Below, piece by piece: positions 8,586 to 17,044 of a stretch of DNA of 54,527 bases. The position numbers and the translations under genes are program-made. Position 1 is the stretch's first letter. Every line of letters begins with the position of its first letter. The notes under the pieces were generated by a model that made no database searches, was not told the DNA's origin, and saw only the letters and a program-made list of their open reading frames with translations. This DNA is from Microvirga roseola (GTDB taxonomy: Bacteria > Pseudomonadota > Alphaproteobacteria > Rhizobiales > Beijerinckiaceae): positions 1-54,527 of the forward strand of contig NZ_JAJATX010000017.1 of NCBI RefSeq assembly GCF_020866965.1, given 5' to 3'.

Positions 8586-8610
8586 TCCTCTCGCGGCTAG
8601 CGCGAGAGGA
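8586..8610. terminator. Strong hairpin after the kinase gene
   Basis: TCCTCTCGCG (8586-8595), a GCTAG loop and CGCGAGAGGA (8601-8610) form a perfect 10-bp stem 25 bases after the stop codon. No T run follows, so it may be a weak terminator or an RNA-stabilising end. Confidence 0.5.
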
Positions 8611-8692
8611 CTGAATAAGTGCGCGCACGCTATTGACCTGGCCCTTGGGGTCACCTCGATAAGAGGAGCGGTCAGCGAAACAAAGGTGCGTC

Positions 8693-9721
8693 GTGAGCTC
8701 TTCCGCCCGATTTTTCAGTCCGTCCGAAGCTGCCAAGCGGCTCGGAGTCTCCGCCAAGGCTCTCCGGCTCTATGAGCAGCGCGGTTTGATCGTCCCGAGC
8801 CGCACGGCAGCCGGATGGCGAGCCTATGGTCCCGGCGAGATGGCCCGCGCCGCCGAGATCGCAGCCCTGCGTGCGCTCGGCCTCAGCCTCGCCCAGGTAG
8901 CGCGCGTGCTGGGCGGCAACCCTCAGGATCTGGAGCCTGCGCTGGCCGCACACCAGACAAGGCTTGAGGAGCAGGTTCGTCAGACTACCGGTGTCATCAC
9001 GAAGGTCCGCAGCCTTCGAGCCGACCTTGCTCAGGGCCACCTGCCGACGGCCGAAGAGCTTGCAGGCCTGAGGATCTCCACCGGTGTCTGTATCGCGTTC
9101 GACCTGCCGTGGCCCTGGGGTGGCGAACGGTTCGAGTTGGGCGACATCCAGCCCCTGACCTACATCACCGGCCCCTTGGGCAGTGGCAAGACACGGCTTG
9201 CCCAGAGCATTGCCGAAACGCTTCCTGGTGCCGTCTTCCTCGGGCTGGAGCGGTTGGAGAACGGCGCTGCGGCACGGGCGCGGCTCGATACCGACCTGAA
9301 CCTCAGGGCCAGGGTGGATCGAACACTCGCTTGGCTCTCCGGAGACGAAGCCACGATCTCGGATGCCTTGATCTCCCTCCTGGTTGAGTTGGAAGCTGAT
9401 GGTCCGTCCGCCTTCGTTGTCGATATGGTGGAGCAAGGGCTGGATCAGGCCACTCAGGAGGCTCTGACAGCCCACCTGCGCAGGCGTGGGTCCAACAAGC
9501 CGCCCCTGTTCCTGCTCACACGGTCCTGCGCAATCTTGGATCTGTCGGCAGTGGGCTCGGACGAGGCTATCCTCTTCTGCCCTGCCAACCACAGCCCGCC
9601 GATTCGTGTCATTCCCTACCCCGGCGCGCATGGCTACGAAGCTGTCGCGACCTGCCTTGCTTCGCCTGAGATACGCGCACGGACGCAAGGTGTCATCGCG
9701 TGGCGGCCTGAGGTTGCCTGA
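8693..9721 (+). CDS. MerR-type regulator fused to a P-loop ATPase domain
   Basis: Residues 8-75 form a MerR winged-helix domain (FSPSEAAKRLGVSAKALRLYEQRGLI, then GWRAYG). A coiled-coil segment of about 60 residues follows. From about residue 140 a nucleotide-binding domain begins, with a Walker A loop YITGPLGSGKTRLA near 160-170. A Walker B-like run, AFVVDMVEQGLD, lies near 240. Ordinary MerR proteins have about 120-150 residues, so 342 is a clear fusion. The start is GTG 8693. The ATPase part looks like a reduced ABC-type domain. The protein may couple ATP or metabolite state to promoter binding; the target gene is unknown. Confidence 0.7.
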   Translation: MSSSARFFSPSEAAKRLGVSAKALRLYEQRGLIVPSRTAAGWRAYGPGEMARAAEIAALRALGLSLAQVARVLGGNPQDLEPALAAHQTRLEEQVRQTTGVITKVRSLRADLAQGHLPTAEELAGLRISTGVCIAFDLPWPWGGERFELGDIQPLTYITGPLGSGKTRLAQSIAETLPGAVFLGLERLENGAAARARLDTDLNLRARVDRTLAWLSGDEATISDALISLLVELEADGPSAFVVDMVEQGLDQATQEALTAHLRRRGSNKPPLFLLTRSCAILDLSAVGSDEAILFCPANHSPPIRVIPYPGAHGYEAVATCLASPEIRARTQGVIAWRPEVA

Positions 9722-9926
9722 TACCGTCCTTGGACGCTCCGCATGATACCCACTTCTAGGAGTGTGCTGTAGGCAAGCCATAATTCGGATCGGCCAACGT
9801 CAGCTTGGGGTCAGGAACCGAGATTCCGTGCGTTTTCGGAACGTCCGGTTTGATGAGGATTGCTGCCTTCGTGCTTTGGTCAGGCGTGCCAGAAGGCGAC
9901 CTTCTGCGCTCACAAACGGAAGCCTT

Positions 9927-10856
9927 CTATGGAATGAAGCTGCCTTTACCCTTCACGATTTGCAAAGCCCCTTCCACGCGACTGCGGGCTTCTTGGGATA
10001 GCGGCAGGATCGGGCGCGGCGGCTCGATCCTGGCCAGCCCCAGAAGGTCTGCCATCACGTACATCACTCGGAAGCTGCCGAATGCCCTGAACAGTTCCCA
10101 GAGGGGTTGAAAGGCATCGTTGATGCGGGCAGCCTCTGGGTGATCGCCCGCCTGCGCCGCGCGTATGAGGGCCAGCGCCGGAGCGGGCAGCAGACCCGCA
10201 ACCACACTGTACCAGGCGTCACAGCCGGCCAGCAGGGCATCTGCTGCTCCCCAGTCACCACTGTAGCCGACGGCAAACCCGTCAGGGGTGATCGCCCGCA
10301 GCCGCTCCATCTCGCCGCTGAAGTCGCCATTCGCAGGCAGCGGCATCTTCACTGCCGCCACGTTCGGGAGCTTCGCCAGACGGGCGATCAGGTCATCGCT
10401 GAAGGCGAATTTCGTGGTGCTCGGATTGTTGTAGATGCACAGGGGCAGCCCGCCCGCCTCGGCCACGGCCGCGAAGTGCTGGAAGACCTCCTCGTCGGTT
10501 AGGGGCGTATAGGACATCGGGGCCAGCAGCAGGCCATCAGCCCCTGCCACCTTGGCATCGCGGGCGAGCGTCTCGGCCTCGTCGGTCCGGAGCGCGCCCA
10601 CGCCCACGATGATCGGGATCTTGCCACCGACGCACTCCACCGCCACCCGGACCGCCTGCTGGCGAGCCTCCCGTGTCAGGTAGGCATAGCCGCCCGTGCT
10701 GCCGAGCAAGCCGATGGAGTCCGCCCCTGCCGCCTGGATGCGCTCAAGGAAGCGGCCCAGCACGTCGGCTTGCAGGTGCCCCGCCGCATCGGTCGGCGTC
10801 AGGGGAAAGGCCGACAGGCCGCTGAACAGCTTCGATACTGGTTGTTTGGTCATCAT
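9927..10856 (-). CDS. Dihydrodipicolinate synthase / N-acetylneuraminate lyase family aldolase
   Basis: The product has 309 residues with a TIM-barrel pattern. The family's Schiff-base Lys appears in AAVKMP, the Tyr in ICIYNNPS, and the loop GSTGG lies near residue 51. The family joins pyruvate to an aldehyde, or reverses this. In true DapA the loop after the Tyr is N.PSRTG, with Arg binding aspartate semialdehyde; here it is NNPSTTK, so the Arg is missing and a different substrate is likely. The gene is 43 bases downstream of lysE, probably in one operon, and divergent from argP. The pairing hints at lysine or another pyruvate-linked amino compound. Confidence 0.8.
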   Translation of the reverse strand: MMTKQPVSKLFSGLSAFPLTPTDAAGHLQADVLGRFLERIQAAGADSIGLLGSTGGYAYLTREARQQAVRVAVECVGGKIPIIVGVGALRTDEAETLARDAKVAGADGLLLAPMSYTPLTDEEVFQHFAAVAEAGGLPLCIYNNPSTTKFAFSDDLIARLAKLPNVAAVKMPLPANGDFSGEMERLRAITPDGFAVGYSGDWGAADALLAGCDAWYSVVAGLLPAPALALIRAAQAGDHPEAARINDAFQPLWELFRAFGSFRVMYVMADLLGLARIEPPRPILPLSQEARSRVEGALQIVKGKGSFIP

Positions 10857-10899
10857 GTGCGAACCTCAAGGCAGGCGCAGTCCTGCACGATCCAAGCCA

Positions 10900-11550
10900 T
10901 CACGTTGAAGGACGTCCGGCCAGGGCAAGGCCCAGGCCGAGCATGATCATGGCGGCCCCCGAGCCTTCACGCAGGCGGCGGATCAAGCCGGGACGCGCCG
11001 CGGCCCCATCTCGGATGCCGCCCGCCGCGAAGGCCACGACGACATCGGCGAGGGTGTTGAGGGCAACGGAGATAAAGCCGAGGATGGCGAATTGCAGGGC
11101 CACGTTGCCAGCGGCTGGGTCGACGAACTGGGGCACGAAGGCCAGGAAGAAGGCTGCCGTCTTGGGGTTCAAGGCCTCCACCAGCACACCTTCGCGGAAG
11201 GCCTGGCGCGCCCCGACGGGCGGAGCCGCGGTCCCGCCTGCCAGGACCGCCATTGCCTCCCGACGTGCGGCCTGGAAGGTTCGCACGCCAATCCAGACCA
11301 GATAGGCAGCTCCCAGCAGCTTCAGGATCGTGAAGAACTCCGCGCTGGCCAGAACGATGGCCGATACGCCCAGGCTCCCGGCAAGGACATGAGCCATGCC
11401 GCCAAGTCCCGTGCCGAAGCTGGAGGCAATTCCCTCCGCGCGGCCGCCCGCGAGGGTGCGGGCAGCAACGTAGAAAATGCCTGGTCCCGGGGTGATCGCA
11501 AGGACGAAGGCTGCGGCGAAGAACAAGGCGACTTGGGTGATGTCCGGCAT
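10900..11550 (-). CDS. LysE/RhtB-family amino-acid exporter
   Basis: The product has 216 residues and about six membrane helices. It opens with FFAAAFVLAITPGPGIFYVAART, whose TPGP motif is the LysE family signature, and has G.G.G.MAHVLAGSLGVSA in helix 2. These carriers export basic or hydrophilic amino acids. ATG 11550 is chosen because GGAAAG precedes it and the translation then begins as in the family. The gene is divergent from an ArgP-type regulator with 156 bases between, the classic arrangement in which ArgP with arginine or lysine activates the exporter. Confidence 0.85.
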   Translation of the reverse strand: MPDITQVALFFAAAFVLAITPGPGIFYVAARTLAGGRAEGIASSFGTGLGGMAHVLAGSLGVSAIVLASAEFFTILKLLGAAYLVWIGVRTFQAARREAMAVLAGGTAAPPVGARQAFREGVLVEALNPKTAAFFLAFVPQFVDPAAGNVALQFAILGFISVALNTLADVVVAFAAGGIRDGAAARPGLIRRLREGSGAAMIMLGLGLALAGRPST

Positions 11551-11689
11551 CGGCACTTTCCAGCATGTCTGAGGCTCAGCACCCGACACGAGGCCCACGA
11601 GATGAAGGCTGATCATGACGAACGCTGTTGGGATCGCCCTTCCTTAGGCGGCACAGCATGATTAGGATAGTTAAACTTCCTCAGTCCGC

Positions 11690-11704
11690 ATTAGAGCCTC
11701 TAAT
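11690..11704. promoter_or_regulatory. LysR-type operator between lysE and argP
   Basis: ATTAGAG-C-CTCTAAT is a perfect 7-bp inverted repeat with a one-base centre and fits the T-N11-A rule for LysR-type binding sites. It ends two bases before the argP start codon, so ArgP bound here would block its own translation start region while acting on the divergent lysE promoter. Confidence 0.6.
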
Positions 11705-11706
11705 CC

Positions 11707-12618
11707 ATGTTTGACTACGCCCAACTCTCGGCCCTCGCAGCCGTCATCCGAACCGGCAGCTTCGAGCGCGCTGCGCAACAGCTCAACGTCACGCCCTCTG
11801 CCATCTCGCAGAGGGTGAAGCTGCTCGAGGAACGCCTCGGGGTCGTACTTGTGGTCCGGGGTCAGCCCTGCACGGCAACCGACGTTGGCCAGCGCCTGTG
11901 CCAACATGTCGAGCAGGTTGCGCTGCTGGAGAACTCCTTGCAGGAAAGCTTGCCAAGCCTCCAGGACAAAAGCCAGCCTGCGACCCTGCGGATTGCCGTG
12001 AATGCCGACAGTCTCGCGACTTGGTTCATCAAAGCCATGGCGAGGACCGAAGGATACCTGTTCGATCTGGTGCTGGACGATGAGGAACACAGCGCGGACT
12101 GGCTGCGGCGGGGTGAGGTCGTGGCGGCCGTGACGGGGCACAGCACGCCGATCCAAGGATGTGACTGCCATTCCCTGGGCGCCCAGCGCTATGTTGCGAC
12201 AGCAAGCCCGGAGTATTGTGCCCGGTGGTTTACGGACGGATTCAACGAGGCCGCGGCGGTACGGGCTCCATGTCTGATCTTCAACCAGAAGGATCGGCTC
12301 CAGGCGGAGTGGCTACGGCAGGTGCTTGGAGCCGATGTTCATCCCCCGCTGCACTGGCTGCCCTCGTCCCAGGCCTTTGTGGATGCGGCCCTGGCCGGGA
12401 TCGGCTGGGGCATGAACCCGGAGCCGCTCGTGATCGACCACCTTCGCGCCGGGAGGCTGGTTGCGCTCAGGCCGGACCAACCTCTCGATGTCCCGCTGTT
12501 CTGGCAGCAGAGCCGCATTGTGAGCCCTGTGCTCGGTAATGTGGCTCGTGCTGTCGTGCATGAGGCCAGGACGATGCTGGTGCAGACGTCATTCGAGCGG
12601 CGATCCAGGGCTCCGTGA
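11707..12618 (+). CDS. argP: LysR-family regulator, ArgP type
   Basis: The product has 303 residues. The N-terminal HTH reads QLSALAAVIRTGSFERAAQQ, then LNVTPSAISQRVKLLEERLG. The effector domain carries ArgP-like stretches such as RIAVNADSLATWF and a C-terminal WGMNPE. ArgP (IciA) responds to lysine and arginine and activates divergent lysE/argO exporter genes. The divergent lysE gene and the operator overlapping the start support that role. The start at ATG 11707 is unambiguous. Which amino acid it senses is not visible from sequence. Confidence 0.85.
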   Translation: MFDYAQLSALAAVIRTGSFERAAQQLNVTPSAISQRVKLLEERLGVVLVVRGQPCTATDVGQRLCQHVEQVALLENSLQESLPSLQDKSQPATLRIAVNADSLATWFIKAMARTEGYLFDLVLDDEEHSADWLRRGEVVAAVTGHSTPIQGCDCHSLGAQRYVATASPEYCARWFTDGFNEAAAVRAPCLIFNQKDRLQAEWLRQVLGADVHPPLHWLPSSQAFVDAALAGIGWGMNPEPLVIDHLRAGRLVALRPDQPLDVPLFWQQSRIVSPVLGNVARAVVHEARTMLVQTSFERRSRAP

Positions 12619-12902
12619 CTTGGACAGCGTTTGCGCCGCACCACGATACCAGCTTTGAATGTCTGAAACGGGTCAAACCAGGAAATCCTCTGCCCTTCAC
12701 ACACGTCTGCATTGGCCCGGGGTAGCAGCCATTGGCATCAATCCGGTTAAGGTCTGCGTTAAGGTTTCCGACAGGTTCGTGAAAGCGATCGAGTGGATTT
12801 GGTAGCATAACCCGAGGATTTGCCATAGACAGGAGAAAATCTGCCCAGCTTAGCGTGGTCTCCCGCACGTCTTGTGCCCAAAGCCGAACAACCCAAGCCT
12901 GA

Positions 12903-14054
12903 ATGTATCAGCCCTCGGAAGAATTCTCCTTCGATCCAGAGTACCCTGAAGGCCTCACCAAGGTAGGCATACCTTGCCTCACGAGAGCGCAAGTGCATGC
13001 GATTCGCGTATATGACTTCTTCTCGGGATGCGGCGGTACAAGCGCTGGCCTTCAGAACGCTGGGATGGTCCCAATCGTCGCCTTGGATATGGATGGAGAG
13101 GCTCTCGAAACGTTTCGGCTCAACTTTCCTGATGCTCACGCCATAAAGTCGGACATCCGGACTGTTTTAACTCGCGACCTGGAGCCCTACTTCGAGCGGC
13201 AGCGGACCGTTCCTATACTTTTCAGTGCATGTGCGCCGTGCCAGCCGTTCTCGAAGCAGAACCGCCAGAAAAAAGAAGCCGATGCCCGCATTTCGCTCCT
13301 GACCGAGCTCACCCGCTTTCTTGAGCGCTTTCGTCCAGAACTGCTGTTCGTCGAGAATGTCCCTGGTTTGCAGGAATTCTCGGAAGACGAGGACGGGCCT
13401 CTCCATGATTTGGTGACCGTCCTGGACCGCCTTGGATATTGGCACACCGCACGGGTTATCCTGGCGCAGGATTATGGCGTACCCCAGAACCGCCGCCGTC
13501 TCGTACTGGTCGCCAGCGCCTTTGGACCAATCGACCTGCCGGAACAAACACATGGCCCAGGTCGGGCGCCCTACCGCACGGTCTGGGATGCAATCGGTCA
13601 CCTCCCCCATCTCGAAGCCGGGGAAAGCGATACTTCCGTACCCAACCATTATGCGTGCAAGCTTTCGCCATTGAACTTGGAGAGAATTCGCGCCGTTGGC
13701 GAGGGTGGCGGACGTCTAGCGTGGGATGAGCGCTTACAACTCGACTGCCATAGGACCGTAAAGGGCTACTCTGACGTATACGGACGCATGAGTTGGGGTA
13801 AGCCCTCGCCGGCACTGACGACCCGCTGCATCAGCCTGTCGAATGGTCGATTCGGCCATCCCGAGCAGGATCGCGCAATCAGCATCCGCGAGGCGGCCTG
13901 CATCCAGACCTTTCCTAAGGATTTCATTTTCGTGGGGACCGTTAACGGTATGGCCCGGCAGATCGGCAACGCCGTGCCTCCGGATCTCGCTACTTCCATA
14001 GGGAAGGCCTTGATCGAGCACGTCGACAAGTACTGGAGCAACACCGATGGCTAA
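12903..14054 (+). CDS. DNA (cytosine-5) methyltransferase, first of two
   Basis: The product has 383 residues with all main C5-methyltransferase motifs in order. These are DFFSGCGGTSAG (motif I, about residues 38-49), ACAPCQPFSKQ (IV, catalytic Cys), FVENVPG (VI), QNRRR (VIII) and GNAVPP (X). The target-recognition region between VIII and X is of normal length. The enzyme methylates cytosine in a short DNA site; the site is unknown. The stop overlaps the GHKL ATPase start by eight bases, so the methyltransferase opens a four-frame operon. It probably marks self DNA for the genes that follow. The roughly 35 residues before motif I suggest the start could be later. Confidence 0.9.
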   Translation: MYQPSEEFSFDPEYPEGLTKVGIPCLTRAQVHAIRVYDFFSGCGGTSAGLQNAGMVPIVALDMDGEALETFRLNFPDAHAIKSDIRTVLTRDLEPYFERQRTVPILFSACAPCQPFSKQNRQKKEADARISLLTELTRFLERFRPELLFVENVPGLQEFSEDEDGPLHDLVTVLDRLGYWHTARVILAQDYGVPQNRRRLVLVASAFGPIDLPEQTHGPGRAPYRTVWDAIGHLPHLEAGESDTSVPNHYACKLSPLNLERIRAVGEGGGRLAWDERLQLDCHRTVKGYSDVYGRMSWGKPSPALTTRCISLSNGRFGHPEQDRAISIREAACIQTFPKDFIFVGTVNGMARQIGNAVPPDLATSIGKALIEHVDKYWSNTDG

Positions 14055-15822
14055 GTTCGGTATCGGCGCTCGCGTCATTGACTTACTTGGCCGGCAGCAG
14101 GTGGCTGGAACGCCCACTGCAATCAGTGAGCTTTTCAAGAACGCACACGACGCCTACGCCCGGAATGTCGAAGTCGACTTCTATCGTGCCCAAGATCTGT
14201 TCATCCTGCGCGATGACGGTGTTGGGATGTCCCGTGAGGATTTCGAAACGCGATGGCTGACTGCGGCTACCGACAGTAAGCGTGAAACCGGATTCATCGA
14301 GCCACCGGCTACCGATCCTGATCAGCCACCACGTCCGGTTATGGGAGAGAAAGGTATCGGCCGCCTATCGATCGCCGTACTCGGCAAGCAGGTGCTGGTT
14401 CTCACCCGCCGCAAAACCTTGGATAATTCGGCCCCCCTCGTGGCGTCACTGCTTCACTGGAGCGTGTTCAGTCTACCGAACATCAGCCTCGGTGATCTCG
14501 ACATCCCGCTTCGCGAGCTTCCTGGAGGCACTCTGCCTGACGCCGCCTGCATCAAGGATATGATTGAGGAGGCGAGAGCCAACCTTTCCAAGCTGCGTCC
14601 AAAGACCAGTCCCGACGCAGTAGACGAGATCCTCGCAGATTTGGCGATGTTCAATGTCGATCCGGCAGCGCTCGCACCCACTATGATCGAAGGGCCTGAT
14701 CTTCGTGGCGATGGACACGGAACTCATTTCTACATCACACCTACTCACGACGCTCTAGCGTTGGATATCGACAGCGGAAGCGAACGTGAGAAGGCCACTC
14801 CTATGGAGAAGGCGCTTCTCGGCTTCAGCAACACCATGGTTCCTGGGCACAAGGCGCCTCCGATGGCCACACGGTTCCGGGACCATGGGAGGAATGGACT
14901 CTGGCGCGATCTCATTGCAGATGAACAGTTCTTCACTCCCGTGGAGTTCGAAAACGCCGACCATCGCATCGTGGGCCAGTTCGACGAACGCGGCCAGTTC
15001 TCCGGCTTTCTGAGAGTATACGGAAAAGAGCCTACACAGATCCAGATCCGATGGCCGGACGCGGAAGGCAGGGACACGCGTTGCGGTCCCTTCAAAATCG
15101 ACTTCGCGTACGTCCAAGGCGCTCAAGCCGACTCCCGTCTGCCTCCCGATCTCTGGGGGCCGATGATCGAAAAGCTGAACCGGATTGGCGGACTCTACAT
15201 CTACCGTGATGGCATGCGCGTCCTGCCGTACGGCGATTCCGACTATGACTTCCTCGACATTGAGAACCGCCGCACTAAGAAGGCTAGCTACTATTTCTTC
15301 TCCTACCGGCGCATGTTCGGTGTGATCGATATCAGCCGGAAGCAAAACTCGAACCTGGTGGAGAAGGCAGGTCGGGAAGGCTTTCAGGAGAACTACGCGT
15401 ATAAGCAGTTCAAGAACATCCTCACGAATTTCTTTATCCAGTTGGCTGCCGAGTTCTTTCGGGAAGGCGGCATCAACGTCGACGAGTACGAGGCACAGAA
15501 GAAGCTCCTAAATCAAGCGCACAAGCTTCTGGAAAAACGTCAGAGACAGGTCGCAGTCCGACGGCGGAAGTTCAAGTCTGACCTTGATGAGTTCTTTGGG
15601 CAGGCAAACGCTCGTGGTGCGGATGCCGCCGTTGCGGGTATCACGGATCAACTGCGGCGAAGGCTCGGCCGTGAGACCCCCTCGTCCATCACCCTGACGG
15701 AGCTTCGGCAGCTTGAATCGGATGCGCGCCTCGATTGCCGCGGTCGATGCTCGCTCACGTATCACCAAGCCTCGGGGGGTAGGATTGACGAAGGAGCAGT
15801 CGCAGCTATGGGCGCGCTATGA
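14047..15822 (+). CDS. GHKL ATPase, MORC/Hsp90-like N-terminal part
   Basis: The N-terminus is a clear GHKL ATP-binding fold: N-box ELFKNAHDAY (residues 28-37), G1 box RDDGVGM (about 56-62) and G2 box MGEKGIGR (about 99-106). A transducer-like region and a charged helical stretch follow. MORC- and MutL-like ATPases of this kind are known from restriction-modification neighbourhoods. The last 35 residues lack family character. They overlap the next frame by 110 bases, and at about 15719 one base fewer would merge both frames into a single protein of about 998 residues. This gene may therefore be the front half of a frameshifted fusion. ATP-driven clamping or DNA sensing is inferred from the family. 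Confidence 0.8.
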   Translation: MAKFGIGARVIDLLGRQQVAGTPTAISELFKNAHDAYARNVEVDFYRAQDLFILRDDGVGMSREDFETRWLTAATDSKRETGFIEPPATDPDQPPRPVMGEKGIGRLSIAVLGKQVLVLTRRKTLDNSAPLVASLLHWSVFSLPNISLGDLDIPLRELPGGTLPDAACIKDMIEEARANLSKLRPKTSPDAVDEILADLAMFNVDPAALAPTMIEGPDLRGDGHGTHFYITPTHDALALDIDSGSEREKATPMEKALLGFSNTMVPGHKAPPMATRFRDHGRNGLWRDLIADEQFFTPVEFENADHRIVGQFDERGQFSGFLRVYGKEPTQIQIRWPDAEGRDTRCGPFKIDFAYVQGAQADSRLPPDLWGPMIEKLNRIGGLYIYRDGMRVLPYGDSDYDFLDIENRRTKKASYYFFSYRRMFGVIDISRKQNSNLVEKAGREGFQENYAYKQFKNILTNFFIQLAAEFFREGGINVDEYEAQKKLLNQAHKLLEKRQRQVAVRRRKFKSDLDEFFGQANARGADAAVAGITDQLRRRLGRETPSSITLTELRQLESDARLDCRGRCSLTYHQASGGRIDEGAVAAMGAL

Positions 15823-17044
15823 GGTCGAGAGGAAGCGCCTCATCGACCAGGTTTTTCAACCCGCTCATACCGAGGTGCAGCGCCTAGTCCAAGAGACCGC
15901 TGATCGGCTCGGTCTTGCCCTTGAGGTGCGACGCCACGCTGTCGAGACCCTAGCCGAGTTGGGTGACCGCAATACCAAACAGGTGCGCACCCTCGCGACG
16001 GGCGTTACGGAAAGCGCGAAATCCTTACAGGAACGCGCGCTGGAGACGGCTCGGGAAAGTGTCCGGGCCGTCGTAGCGGCCGTCGAGGAGAAATTGATCG
16101 AGTTCGAACATGAGGCAGATGCCGGTCTGTCGAACGAGGAGATACTGAATGTTCAATCCCGCCTTGAGGCCGCGATCGAAGCCATAACCTCCATGCACTC
16201 TTCCACCCTCGAGCGGCTTTCCGAGCAGCTATCCCGGGCTGGAACTCCAGAGGCTCGTGACAGCGAGGAGACCTTGGAAGCGCTTGAGACGGAACTCGAG
16301 GAGCGCCGCGAGCGTGAGCTGGAGAGTCTGGAGCTTGCCCAGATGGGACAGGCGATAGGCATCGTGCATCACGAGTTCCATTCGGTTATCCGTTCGGTTC
16401 GCACCAATGTGCGACGCCTGAGACCCTGGGCCGAGCGAAACCAGAAACTCGCTGACCTTTACCGGGACATCAGTGAGAGCTATGCGCACCTCGACAGCTA
16501 CCTGTCTCTTTTCGCTCCTCTGAACCGACGGCTTTCCCAAACGAAGCGGCTGATCCCGGGGAAGGAGATCGCCGACTACCTCAACCAACTGCTGGGGGAT
16601 CGTCTGAGGCGACATGGGGTAGAACTGGTCGCAACGGAATCATTCCGCAGTGTTGAGGTCAATGAGTATGTTTCGACACTCTATCCGTCATTCGTGAACA
16701 TCGTCGACAATGCCCTCTTTTGGGTGAACCATGGTGAAGCAGTCGTTCACCACGACAAGGATGTGCCTTTGCCTCGTGAGAAGCGGATTACGCTTGATTT
16801 CACCGATGGGACATTCTCGATTGCGGATACCGGTCCGGGTGTTCTCCCGGCGGACGAGGCCGCAATCTTCGAGGTTGGTTTCTCGAGAAAGCCGAAAGGC
16901 AGCGGCCTCGGCCTTTACATCACAAGAAATCTCCTGGAGCGCAGCGGCTACAGGTTCACACTGGACTCCTACCAACCGGGTCACGGGGCTACCTTCCGCA
17001 TCCACGTTCCGGAATCGGCAATTCCCGAAGAGCAGACGAAATGA
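15713..17044 (+). CDS. Histidine-kinase-like ATPase with long coiled coil
   Basis: Residues 30-200 are a long, charged coiled coil. An H-box-like helix follows, QAIGIVHHEFHSVI, with the candidate phospho-His. The catalytic domain has an N-box NIVDNALFWV, G1 IADTGPGV and G2 GSGLGLYI. This is the layout of a sensor kinase core with no membrane segment, so it acts in the cytosol. The start is weak: TTG 15713 or ATG 15722, neither with a good ribosome site, inside the previous gene. A split fusion is a real possibility. The stop overlaps the receiver-domain gene by four bases (ATGA), which supports a kinase-receiver pair. Confidence 0.75.
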   Translation: MNRMRASIAAVDARSRITKPRGVGLTKEQSQLWARYEVERKRLIDQVFQPAHTEVQRLVQETADRLGLALEVRRHAVETLAELGDRNTKQVRTLATGVTESAKSLQERALETARESVRAVVAAVEEKLIEFEHEADAGLSNEEILNVQSRLEAAIEAITSMHSSTLERLSEQLSRAGTPEARDSEETLEALETELEERRERELESLELAQMGQAIGIVHHEFHSVIRSVRTNVRRLRPWAERNQKLADLYRDISESYAHLDSYLSLFAPLNRRLSQTKRLIPGKEIADYLNQLLGDRLRRHGVELVATESFRSVEVNEYVSTLYPSFVNIVDNALFWVNHGEAVVHHDKDVPLPREKRITLDFTDGTFSIADTGPGVLPADEAAIFEVGFSRKPKGSGLGLYITRNLLERSGYRFTLDSYQPGHGATFRIHVPESAIPEEQTK

